Source: Endocalyx cinctus
Taxonomy: Eukaryota > Ascomycota > Sordariomycetes > Amphisphaeriales > Apiosporaceae
DNA: 64,000 nt
Direction: 5' to 3'
Assembly (NCBI GenBank): GCA_001600455.1
Contig: BCKC01000008.1
Location: 310,001 to 374,000, forward strand
Shown here: piece after piece, positions 23,140 to 34,229 of the stretch
Numbering within the stretch: position 1 is the stretch's first letter
Layout: each line of letters starts with the position of its first letter
Notes under the pieces: model-generated
Database searches by the model: none
Told to the model about the DNA's origin: nothing
The model's input: the letters and a program-made list of their open reading frames with translations, nothing else
Made by a program: the position numbers and the translations under genes

Positions 23140-24010
23140 TCAAGACATTGAGGACATCCTAATCTTGCTCCGAGCAGAACCTCCCTGTACCTGTATCGAG
23201 ATAGCATGGATTCGCCTAGACCAGGGATTTACTCATAACGCACCCTGTCCCGCGAGTGGATCCATATACGATTGCGGCTACGTCAAGCAACTGACCGCCC
23301 CTGGATCAGCAGCATCGGAGCTAGCATTGAAAGGATCGTCTATCCGTTGATATTCCGTTGAATAATTAATCCTTATGGGTTCACCTAGATGCGTCACAGT
23401 GTCGCGCTTTTGGTCTTCCAAACAGGAGCTTGCGTGTATTCATTTGGTCTTTATCACGCCTCTGCATAGATGCACCTCTTCCTCTTCCTCCTTTTCTTTT
23501 TCTTTTTCGGCGTCTTCATCGGACGCCGGCGGTGACGAAAGATCATTCCTGGATCGCATAGCTTTTCAGGACGCGTTATTCATCCTGTTCAGTATCCCTC
23601 TTTCTATCTATAGTTAGACGTCGACGGACCATTTTATTACTTACCAACTTCCGCTCAGCAATGCCTCGGCTCGCCCACCCAGCCTGGCTATTATCTCTTG
23701 TCGGGCCTCAGCGTTCCATGAGTATTCGGTCACTTCTTCTTGGGATGATTGACCATGTACGCTAACTCTCTCGTAATCCGAAAAATCTTCCGGGCGTAAT
23801 CGTGTGTCATCTTCTATAGCTTATTCACCGATGCCGTCATCTCCCGGGTTTCGCCCACGCTACTGATTATTTTCCCTGCTTGGACTTTTTCGGCTCGTGA
23901 TCGGATACGTATGGTCCGTTCTTGGGCTTCGTCTTCTTACTCTATGGCTGTTGGTCCACCCGTCGCGAGCGCGATACAGGGTGACAGAGTATGAATTTGG
24001 ATCAGTAGGA
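23140..24010 (-). pseudogene. Decayed protein-coding gene, family unknown
   Basis: On the minus strand a coding-like frame can be followed but is broken repeatedly. An acidic/basic helical segment (DEAQERTIRIRSRAEKVQAG) at about 23818-23936 is preceded by TAA at 23937-23939. A one-base frameshift near 23815-23818 leads into a second segment (EDDTRLRPEDFSDYERV... to LGGRAEALLSGSW) ending at 23645. A plausible 60-nt intron, GTAAGT...CAG, lies at 23585-23644. The same frame then continues with an acidic Ser/Glu/Lys-rich stretch and further coding-like sequence, interrupted by TGA (23566-23568), TGA (23440-23442), TAG (23278-23280) and TGA (23233-23235). All stops could derive from CAA, CAG or CGA by C-to-T change, as in RIP or CpG decay. 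The family is not recognised. Alternative: a rapidly evolving gene with missed introns. Confidence 0.5.
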
Positions 24011-25516
24011 GCAGAGTGCGTTCGTACGCTTAGTATATGTCACTTCTTCCTTGCTAATTTATATAATGAGTAATCTCGAGAGGATGGAGCTTCGGGTTGC
24101 GAGAGCCAGACAGAGATAGCGAGGATATCATGGATGCATCAGGTAATCATCGAGAATGGATTGTTATGAAATCAGGCCCAGTTTGATCCATGGATATTGT
24201 ATAGTATGAGTGGCATAAAGGCAAGCAGTTACTAGTTAAACGGTTGAAGTTGACAATCAACTGCGGAGTGTAGTAGCTTCCAACTTGTTGCGTTATAATA
24301 ATCATGTACTCAATACTTTATCACTACACATAAACGAGTTCGTTGTTGAGTGGTGATTAAGTACCAAGTACATAATAAATATTATGCTGAGATATAGAAG
24401 GTGCCAGTTACGGTAATTGCCTGTTTGTTTTCTACCTTCCATCAAAAATATGAAGTATTTGGCATTTACTTCGTATTGAAATATACAGGTAAGTACCTAC
24501 CTTAAATATATTAGGTAGATGCTTTCTTTTGATGAATCGTCTTCCACCTACTTCGTAACTAACTACCACTACGCCAAAACAAAAACAGTGCCTTACCATC
24601 AATTTATTGTCCTCTTCTACAGACATAAGTCTAAAGTTCTACAAGGCATCCATTTTCTACTTGAAAAGCATATATTAGTTATTGGTAAATGTTTACCGTT
24701 TCCTGATCCTTTCTACTACATACCCGCAGTAGGTTTAAGAGTACACACGTTCATCATTCTAACCATAGTATCACTGGGATTCTTTCAACTTTAGCTATAC
24801 AACGTTGACTCATTTTTCCTTCATTTCACCGCAAGATTGGAGGTCAGTTGCCTCCAGACTCTAACAATCTATTAGATCCATTCGATTCGTTTCTTTGTTT
24901 TTCTCCCCTATACAATCTTTGAGCCCGCATTTATCTATCAATTTACCTGAACCTTTAGGCGCCTATCTGCCTACTAAGTCGTCACTTTTCTCAGTTTTCG
25001 ACCTTCCAATATCCATAGTCGTCACACACGCGCGCGCGGATCTATCCAAGGCACCAAAACCTGAGCAAAGTCCGAGACCTTTCAATCTACTAGGTACCTA
25101 CGAACTTAGGTATATCATAAACCACTTGTTTTCCTAACAGTGTTCATCGTGAATAGATATTTCGAAGCTTGCTTCTCAAGTAATTGGTATGTATTACCTC
25201 TTCGCCTTCACAATATTATTCGGTCATTCATAATTTATTGGCATGAATTACTGCTAATAATCTTTTCTTTTTTAAAAGCAACAATTGACTTATAATTCAT
25301 ACTAGTCGAGTTCTGTTCAGTACTAATTGAGAATTTGCAGGTAAGTTTATTTCATATGACTGGGCATATGGCCATATTTATTTACGAGTATCAACCCAAA
25401 TTAGTCTCCTTTCACTTCCTCTCCCTTTCTCAATCTTCATTCTATTACTTTAATTCGTTTGTTTTTTCGTATTTGAACCTATTGTCCATTTTTAACAAAC
25501 ATATACATTTAAGGTC
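24011..25516. other. Intergenic and leader of the caspase-like gene
   Basis: 1.5 kb of AT-rich sequence. A GTAAGT donor at 25341 and a TTTAAG acceptor ending at 25513 suggest a 173-nt intron in the 5' untranslated leader, three bases before the start codon at 25517. No other gene is supported. Confidence 0.45.
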
Positions 25517-28273
25517 ATGGCCTCGCCCAACTGTCAAAAAGCTATGTCCTTTTCCACGGCCAACAACAAAGCTGTCGACGAGTTCAATGACATTTCTGAT
25601 GCCGAAACTAAAAATAACCTCGATCTCAAGGTCGCCGGCAGCTTAAAGGCTACCGCGCAAGAATTCTTGCCAAACTCACTTGAACCGAACTCAGAGGTGC
25701 TAGATGGCACCTATGTGACCAACACTCTCCCCGATATTGATCCTGACGGTGCTATTGTCGGCCTTTGCGCTGTGCCTCGAGAACGTTCCGGTCGTAAGTA
25801 GTCTCCAACATTTTTATTCCATTCCAAAACCTTCTTTACTTAGTATACAGCTACTTATCATCGTCAATACAGTGGGTGATCTTGGTTGGCTTATTACCGA
25901 CTTCCTTGCATTCAAATCTCTGCTTTGTGGAACAGACGGCATCCTGCGCACCCATCCTCGAGCTCAAACTTGGTTAGCCCAATGTGACATTGCCGAGGCC
26001 ATAAAAAATAACGCGGACTCCTATGTTCATTCTAAGAATGGACGCACCGTGTCTAGCGCATCCGCTATTTCTTATTACAAGAATAAACCACGCGAGGACA
26101 ATATACAAGTCGAAACTTCTGCGGACGCCTTGATGTCGAAGTTCATCACGGCTATCAGTTCTAAGGCTGAAAAAGCAAAGAAGCATGGATCTCCTCTTGT
26201 TATCATAGTTTGTGGCTTGACATCTCTTGAGCAAGACGTTTATTTCGGCACAAACGCACTCGGAACTGTGACCGGATTTCGCTGCACTATTGGAGCTATT
26301 CGCAGTGTAATTCCTGACGAGCTTGAAGTCACCATGATTACGCCTGCTATTTTTTCTGCTGGTTGGCAAATTAATCCTTCCCTATGTAATTGGTCATCAC
26401 CACCTCAAGCAAGCCGAGTTGAATTTTTGGCTCGTCAATTTGGCGGCCTCTTCTCTAGGGATTTTGTCGAAACATTTCTAGGATGGAGATGCCCTATGCT
26501 CGATGACACTGGAATTGATGATGCAACGAAGAGAGAAGGTGAACCTGGCCCGATTCCTCTGAACAGTGAGCAGCAGGCTCGAGTTGATAAATTCAAGGTG
26601 AAGATCCAATCTTACCTTATAGGCCGCTGCAATGTTGATCATCAGGAGCACTATTTCAATTTCCATCCGGAAATTGATCAATGGGCTAAGCTAATGGGAC
26701 CGCGCAAGTATCAGTCACTCGAATTGTACAATCAAAAATGGCAGACCCTCCCAATGGTGGCTCCAACTGATATTGTACAGCAACCGTTAGGTTTCTTGGG
26801 AGCTGCTTTCGGGGGAAATAAATCATCTCAGATCAATCAAATCAAGCACCTTATTCATGATTCCCTTCAAGCGTGGCCTGGATATTGGGCTATGGGATTC
26901 AGTCAGAGTATTAAATCAGATTGGCAAACGTTTCTGTCCAGTGAAGCCCAAGAAGACATTGTTTACCACGAACTATTCAACGTTCTGGAACACCGTGCAA
27001 CATCGGCCGTTCTCGGGGATATGATTCTTCGATACTTCTCCCTGCCAATGCCATCAAATGAGCGATGCAAAGATTGGCAAGAGCTGGAGTGGAGCCGCAC
27101 AGTGTCGTCGACCTTGAAAGACGCCGCATATAATGTATACCGTCAATTAAGCGAGCGTAACATTCCAGCGCCCCAACTTCCACCAGGTATTAGCTTCAAT
27201 CTAAAGAAGAAGCATCAAAGACGTATGGAGAGCCCCATAACTTATGTGGCTGCTGCGGTGGCGTCTTGCTTCTCGGCTTCGCCTGATAGACGCGAACTGG
27301 TAATTCGGAATGTCCGCAAATGTAAGTTTCAATCGCTCTTCCTGATATATTATTGACATTAACATATGAAAAAGTCATCCAAGAGATTAAGGTATCCCAG
27401 GCTGAGTTGCTGGTTCATGACGAAGAGCTACGTGCTATCTGTAATGACTGGCTAAGTTCCATCGGTATTGCACATTGCCACCCCGATCCAACAAAGACTC
27501 GGGAATCAGTCTTTGTGAGTACCATATCGATTCATGAAGTTCAAGGTTCCGGTGTTTCGGCAAATGATAAGCAGGCCAAGCCCGCCGCCATATTACCTAG
27601 TTCTAATAGCAATCAACCTATGCCGTCGAATCATTCCGTGGATATGACCGCAAAAGGTGTTCAGGCCAGTAGCCCCATTACTGCATTCAATAATCTTAAG
27701 ATGGAGCTCTGCACTATCAAAGAAAACCTGGAAAGAGCTCGGGTGGATGCCAATATCAAGCTTAACATGATCCTCAAGGCACCTCCCGCAGACCTCGTCC
27801 GAATCCGTGAGGAATACATAACCGCGAAAAACCAGGTTGAGATTCTCGAAGGTATTGAATTGAGAGCTTCTAAAGAATTGGAGAAAAAAAAGAACGAGGT
27901 AGCTTTGACTGAGAGTACCAAGGTATCCGTTACACCGCAAGGTGTAAAATGTCAAGATATGTTGGTGGGCCCTCAGTCGATTGATCCTCACTTGAGAATT
28001 GCGTTGGGAAAGGTTGCTTCTGAGAGAGCTAGTGAGAATAAAGACCAAGGCATCGAGGGTGAGCACAAGTCCTCAGTCAACATGGGTCAATCGGCTCCTC
28101 TTGGCAACCTTCCCGGCCGAACCACACCTCCAAACTTGCAATGGAGATCAACGAAGCAGACGAACACTGACGCCGAGTCTGAGGTTGACAACGTCGAAGT
28201 CAAGGCTAGAGAATTCACGCCTCCTCCTGATGCATACGTGCTGCCTCATCTGAGAAGATTGCCGCGTAATTAA
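25517..28273 (+). CDS. Caspase-like-fold protein, apparently inactive
   Basis: Three exons, 25517-25793, 25873-27321 and 27375-28273 (phase 1 at both junctions), give 874 residues. Residues about 94-260 resemble a fungal family with a caspase-like core: GDLGWLITDFLAF, then a hydrophobic strand SPLVIIVCGLTS and a later MITPAIFSAGWQ. In active-looking relatives, as I recall them, these read like IFGHG and SCYSGGW, giving a His/Cys dyad. Here the His position is Leu208 (26217-26219) and the Cys position Ile252 (26349-26351). A helical region follows (QINQIKHLIHDSLQAWPGYW; HELFNVLEHRATSAVL). Exon 3 adds a coiled-coil, Lys/Glu-rich, probably disordered tail. No signal peptide or membrane segment. 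The role is unknown; a regulatory pseudoprotease is one possibility. Confidence 0.75.
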
Positions 28274-29053
28274 ATCTGCCTCGATAGTACACGACGAGAA
28301 GGATCGAGACTAACTACATAGCCACCACACAAACTTTATGAGAGTCGATTCTTTTCTATGTCATGTTCTCCATACTGTATCGAAAGACCTCTTTAACGAA
28401 ACACCTCTAAGATGTTTGTTGGGACTTTCATCATCGATGATTTTGATATTGAGGGGGGTATTCATCTGTGATGCTACCTCTTTTTGGAATGTCCGAAGTG
28501 ATTCACCAGAACTATGAGGAAAAAGTATAAGGGGGTTGAAAAAGGTGACAATTACGGTAGTTTCTTTTCTTATCGTGTGTTAATGTTATTGTAATTTGAA
28601 CCATTGCATTCGAACTTCTAAAGATTAAAAAAAGGGAAAGGAATTCGAGGTAAAATACGTAACAAATTGATTATACGTAGGTAGTCAATCTTGTTCACTA
28701 GTATTAACTCGAATATCTATTTCGCGAAAAGATCACCTTTAATGCCAAAGTCTTCTTCATCTACGTGACTAATTTTGTATAAAATTTAAAGGAGGAAACA
28801 TTTATTTCGAATACCACAATTGCTGTAGATGAATATAAAGAATAATTAGAGAGTAAGTTGACAGTCTACTTTTTGACGATATACCAACTCCAGACCAGAT
28901 ATCATATGAACTAACCACATGCCACTCATTCCAGCAATAGTTACCGGCACCGTTACTATACTGATACCATCTTCGTACTTGAGTTGAATTAAATTCTAAA
29001 ATTTACTAAGTTGAACTGACGAGTTAAGCTGATGTGTGAAATGGTGTTAAGCT
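28274..29053. other. Intergenic, convergent
   Basis: 780 nt between convergent genes; AT-rich 3' sequences. No feature seen. Confidence 0.35.
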
Positions 29054-31489
29054 TCAATCATTGCTGGAAGCTACTTGCAGCGATCTAGTTTCCCTATCTG
29101 GTCTCTCTTCGTCACATACTAGCGCAGTTCTCGGACTTTCACCTGGATCTTGTTTCTCGAGTACCGAGCTAATAATGAATTCTGGACTCTCCGGAGAACT
29201 CGCTATAGTCTGTGGCGATATATTTGAATGGTGATTCTGCCAGACTGGGCTGTCCTTAGAATGTAATGATTCGTTCTCAACCGCTGCAGTGGCGGTAGTC
29301 GCAGTAGCAGCGGTGCTCTCAGCTTTGAGAGGTACTCCATCCGTACCGGTTACCGGTCGACAAAGAACGGGATGCGTAGGGTCGTCTATGTTCAAATAAC
29401 CCAGTAGTCCGCCCGATTCGGCGATCGGTACAAGCTCCGTTCCTTTGGACCAGGTCCCGAATCCTATCTCTTCATGAGCGAGTCTCTGTAGCTGTAAGGT
29501 GGCGTTGGAGGTCCACTCCAAGTATCTGTATTTATCGTAACCCTTTCTTTTATGAAGAAACTTGAAGATGGGCTCCAGTATATACGAAATCAGAATAATA
29601 ACTAAGCCCACGGCCAAGGTGAAAAATAATCCGAAGAGGCTAAAGGACGCATAGGAGCTGCTTCTTATTTTCTGCTGTCTTGTTATTATATGCTCAAATT
29701 GCGGTTAGCTAGTAAAAAGCCATGCTTACCTGGTTACTGCATAATCCCTCAAACACCGGATCGGTGTAATTGAAACGTAGAGGAAGGAATTCGGAAGTAT
29801 CGGGGGTATAGGCAGCGCTGAGTAACTCTGTCTGTTGACCAGCCATTGCTATATCCCACCAATGAGAAACATCAAGTTGCCATTGATTTGATGCAATGGG
29901 GCCTTGAAGCCCCCCTGTCAATGTGTTTTGTGACAGTAGAGACGCTGATCCCAAGTATCTAGTGATAAGAGAGATCGAAGAGGTTGGTTGCAATAATAAA
30001 TTTTTGATATACACAAAACGAGCTGCTTTCTCGGTTTTAGCGATGTTAGCGTTAATATCAGCGAAATTAGTGTCAAAAAACTGTGCTGCCCCGGCGATCG
30101 CATCTTGTGGGCTTGCGAGTGGCCCGCACCCAGTCTCGCCTTCGTACGCGCTGTTGCAGAACTGATACTGGTTCGTACAGCCGAGAGGCGAAGCTGGCTC
30201 TTTAATGACGTAGAGCTGCAACATTCCCACTCCGTCCCCCGAAACGATAGGAAATAGATCTGAGGCACCGAATTGGTACCACTGGTCTTCCGATGGTTCT
30301 AGGGAAGCCACCCCGTTCCCGCCAAGGAAATAAAGAGCAACGTCAGCGTCGCTTCTTGCTATGGAATCCGCTGGCTTGAAGTCCGAACTCGGGTGATAAT
30401 ACGAGTTGTTTCTCACCACCGAAACCAGAGAGCTAATGTATCCATGTAAATTTAGTATATTTCGACGTCAATAAGCCATGCTTAGCTGAGAACTTACTTT
30501 AAGTCATATCCCCTGGTCGACACGATAATATCTTCGGACATTGAATCCGCATATTGAGATTCAATAGATTTGGCCGTAAAAGTATAATTATCACCTGTCC
30601 CGTCATCATCGTCGACGTAATTACCGTAGTCATAGGTAGTCAACATTCCAACCGACGTATTCTTTGAGCCGGTATGTCCCTCCGTAGTCATCGGCGAGCA
30701 ATGCAGGACGTTTCTTATCAACACTCTTTCGTCGGAGGGAGAGTTCAAGCCGAGCGTGTCATGGCTATCGATATATCCCGAATCGATACGCAAGCTCGCG
30801 GAAGAGTTTCGGCACATCTGGTCCTGAAACGGACACGCCGCCTGCATATCCAGCACTTCCTTTTCGACGTTCTTCTTCACGAACCGCCCGCATTCTAGCA
30901 AGCCGGCGTTCTCCTCGGACGAGTAGCACTGCTGCGCATAGTTGGCCGCGTTGCTGATCGAGGAGGCTTGGTACGGCACCTGGAGGAAGTAGAACGGGCT
31001 CGCGGCCGTGGTGATCGCCTTCACGTACCCGCAGTTGCGACTCTTGATCAGGACCTCGTCCCCGACCGAGGTCGAGATGCGCGAGGAAAAACCGCCGGCG
31101 ACGGTGAACCCTGCGACGCAGAACGTCGCGAGAAGGAGCGCGGGTAAGGGTCGGAACCACTTGCGGGTTTTGGCGCGATGGTTAGCCAATAGCAGTCTCG
31201 CTAAGACGTACAGCCCGCTTTCGGGTGACGAAGAATTGCGCAGGATGGCTTGTAGCTGGTGATAGAGCGCGTCTCGAGGGTCGGCGGTCGAGTATACTCG
31301 ATGGCAGATGAAACAGATGATCCGCCATGTGCGAGTTGCGACGAAGGCAATGAAGAATGCCGTGAATGCGATGAGCAGATCGGCATCCCGTCGGTTCAGG
31401 GTCAAGGTAGATCCCAAAACTGGGCCCCGAGACCAGTTGATCCATATTCCAACGTAGACAGGATACTGTTCACCTAGATCTGTGCTCAT
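29054..31489 (-). CDS. Fungal multi-pass membrane protein, unknown function
   Basis: Three exons, 30498-31489, 29730-30432 and 29054-29671 (phases 2 and 0), give 770 residues. The N-terminus (YPVYVGIWINWSRGPVLG) and a first transmembrane helix near 38-62 precede a cytosolic loop with RDALYHQ; a second helix lies near 113-137. A large loop with many Cys and N-glycosylation sequons follows (about 138-565), expected to face outside or the lumen. A third helix (GLFFTLAVGLVIILISYIL) starts exon 3 and is followed by a Ser/Thr-rich cytosolic tail. The family is common among filamentous ascomycetes and uncharacterised. The topology suggests a sensor or adhesion-type protein. The exact acceptor of exon 3 is ambiguous by one codon (CAG repeat). 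Confidence 0.83.
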
Positions 31490-33002
31490 GATGATGGAGT
31501 TGTCTTGGAACAGAGTGAGAATGATAGGAGGGTCATGGTCTGCAAGTTCTCCTACGAGATTGTTTCATACGGATGTAGTAGATGCGTCATTATATACTCA
31601 AACCTACGTGCATTCATACAGAACATATCAACAAATTAAATGATATCACAATTAGAGAGCTACTTGGCGTAGATCAGCGTTCATTTACCCCCAAGCTTTG
31701 GATCAATTTGGTGTGTTGCGATTCCAAGACTATTTTAATCAGTCGTCCAATACTAGTTCCAAGCACTTTAAGTATATGTAGTGAAACCAATTGTTTCGAC
31801 GCCGTGATTGCTCGCCAAGTTCGAGGCTGACGTATCGTTGCATATAGGAATCCTGGAGTTCATATCTATTTATATCAGCCGGTAAAATGGTATATGTCTG
31901 GAAGAGTTGTAGCATGCCAGGATTCTTGGAGATTGATTCATATCACTCCCCCATCAGGAACAAAAAAAAAATACAATACTATTCAATTGTTTGAGTTACA
32001 CTGAGTAGGCGTGAGGCCTTTAATGCGCCGGGGGAGGGTATTATAGAGCCATCCAAGCTTTTGGCGATGCCCAATTAAGATGTATCATGCGCGCCGACAG
32101 GAAGAATGTACAAGCTTAAAACAGGGCAAGAAAAGAAAGAAAGGGGGTGAGGGGTGATAGTGGGGTGGTAAATGGTACGTTCTAGTTATAGCTACGACTC
32201 GTCATTAGATGAAAATATACCAAGCCTGGGATCTTCTATTCATTGCGGCCGCATGGAAGAAATTGGATAATGGCGCCGAATAGAGTAGTATTAGTATTAG
32301 GCAGTATCTTTCGAACTTACCCCGAGACCATGGAAACGCGTGTAAGCGAGCTTATCTGGGGGCTGAAAAAAAGCTGATATAATGAACATGTAAACAGCTT
32401 GCAACCCAATAAGCTATACTGATATGCTGATATAGCCCTATACGTAGACTGTTGATAAGTTCTCTAATTATAGCGGGTAACATCTTTGGTGCCCTGGAAC
32501 CTGGTAAAGTATAGAAGGATTGCTATACAGGTCTCACGCCGAATCAGATTGATAGCGGGAGTTACCGGCCAAATGCTGCGGATCGGTCCGAATGAGATGT
32601 ACAGTACAGGAGGTGGACTTTATAGCCAACCGAAGGGTTAGAATCTCAATTGCCAAAACCAGATTTTCAAGCAACACGCCGTATCAATCGACCAGCCTCC
32701 AGGGATGGTACTGTTACCTCATAAAAATTATCAGTGGTGCTTGTGGGAACTAGGAACGGGAACTAGGAACAGCAAATTCTTCTAGTTACATCTTGTACAG
32801 CGCGAATTGAGATCAGTTAACACCAGTACAAGTACCACCACTCACATGGAGAGAAAAAAAAGACATGTGAAGATATCTCTCTAGATGCCAGATAGTGGCA
32901 GCCTTCGGTAACAGTCGATGCTAATTGAACTTATTTGGAGGGATAGAGAATACGCCGAAGTTACGCTTACCTGATCAACTGAATAAGACATCATAACACA
33001 AG
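31490..33002. other. Intergenic upstream of membrane-protein gene
   Basis: 1.5 kb. No supported gene. AT-rich; a short frame at 31582-31830 has no coding character. Confidence 0.4.
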
Positions 33003-34229
33003 TTACTTTTCGCCGTTGGTATTATCCCCACCCGCGGAAGTCTTCAGCGACTCAGCCCGCTTACCTCTCTGAAAGACGAATAACGCTTCGTCTTTGCCGG
33101 GGAAGCTGAGCAGCGGGATTTGCACGATCTTGACCCATTCGTCTCCGTGCTCCCGAGCCATGTACTCGTCCATGGCCAAGTCACGAAACCCGGTATATCC
33201 GTTATGATTCTGGGTGCCGACGACGGCGAGGGTGTCGCCTTTATACGCAGCGATCATGCGACGCGTAAAGCCTCCCTCCTCGCCGCCAGCTACGCCACCT
33301 CCCACGATGGGGTAGACGAGCAGAAGAACGGCATCCCGACCGCTACCGCCGCTCTTCAGGTACGACTCGCCGTCTCGAACCAGCGTGTCCGAGACCCAGT
33401 TCACGCGCCAGCTGCTCTGGGCGTTATCCACGGGGGTGCACGCCACCCCGTGCCGCCGGAGCATCCAGGTCCAGTACCCGTTCCCGGATCCCAGGTCCAG
33501 CACGTCGCGACCCGAAGCGACGTGCCGGATCGTCTCGAGCGCTTCGTACGTCGGGCACACGCACCCGAAGTGGTGCATCAGGATCGGCAGGACGTGGTGG
33601 CTCGACCGCACCGCGGTGCTGTGCTCCGCGTCGGGCCCGCACCACTCGAGGTTGCGGCAGGCCCACGACAGGAAGACGAAGTAAGGGTTGTACGGCGCGG
33701 ATTTGTTGCGCGGTAGCTTGTGCAGGTGCGAAAAGGACGGGTCGGGGTGGATATATCGTTTGGAGAGGAGGTAATTCGCGACCGAGGATCGGAGACTGCC
33801 CTTTTTCGCGTTGGACGAGAAGCCCTTGAGTAATGATAAAGTGGCTGTTTGAGGAGAAAATATGGATACGTAGGCCTCGATGTCGGGTTGGGAGGGCGAT
33901 GGTAATGGCTTTATCTTTTTCTTTTCGTTCTCGTCGCTTTCGGTAGAACTTGAGAAATACCAGGAATGCAAACCGTTGGCATCGCCGAGAGATACCACTT
34001 CCTGCACTTGCGCTAACGTCACGCTTGCGATCGCGTGGTAGACATACTTGTCTCTTTGAGGTATAGAAAAGGAGGTAGTGATCGCGGATCGTAGGTCGTT
34101 GATTGTTGGGGATAGGAACGTTTCGGCCGAGGTGTGGAGCGCGGTGTCGGATGCGTAGGTTGAGGGATCCCAGGGAGGGGATGACCCGACGCAATAGTTG
34201 AAAGAGGACGAAGCCCGGCTCGGTGCCAT
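33003..34229 (-). CDS. Class I methyltransferase-like protein
   Basis: An intronless 408-residue protein with no signal peptide. The central motif DVLDLGSGNGYW at residues 242-253 is a good SAM-binding motif I, preceded by a helix with HHVLPILMHHFGCVCPT (a possible metal or structural cluster). The N-terminal 170 residues are helical, with a basic/acidic linker (ENEKKKIK), and the C-terminal part has the alternating strands of a Rossmann fold (GDTLAVVGTQNHNGYTGF). The product family is not recognised, so the substrate is open: small molecule, protein or RNA. The strongly GC-rich stretch 33280-33700 produces long false frames on the other strand. Confidence 0.78.
   Translation of the reverse strand: MAPSRASSSFNYCVGSSPPWDPSTYASDTALHTSAETFLSPTINDLRSAITTSFSIPQRDKYVYHAIASVTLAQVQEVVSLGDANGLHSWYFSSSTESDENEKKKIKPLPSPSQPDIEAYVSIFSPQTATLSLLKGFSSNAKKGSLRSSVANYLLSKRYIHPDPSFSHLHKLPRNKSAPYNPYFVFLSWACRNLEWCGPDAEHSTAVRSSHHVLPILMHHFGCVCPTYEALETIRHVASGRDVLDLGSGNGYWTWMLRRHGVACTPVDNAQSSWRVNWVSDTLVRDGESYLKSGGSGRDAVLLLVYPIVGGGVAGGEEGGFTRRMIAAYKGDTLAVVGTQNHNGYTGFRDLAMDEYMAREHGDEWVKIVQIPLLSFPGKDEALFVFQRGKRAESLKTSAGGDNTNGEK

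Noticed and set aside
23900..24010. Alternative frame in the decayed-gene region, rich in Arg and Ser
   Set aside because: Looks like a shadow; the overlapping frame with regular charged-helix composition is the better coding candidate.
33120..33716. 198-codon plus-strand open frame
   Set aside because: Antisense shadow of the methyltransferase-like gene, caused by high GC; His/Arg/Pro-biased.
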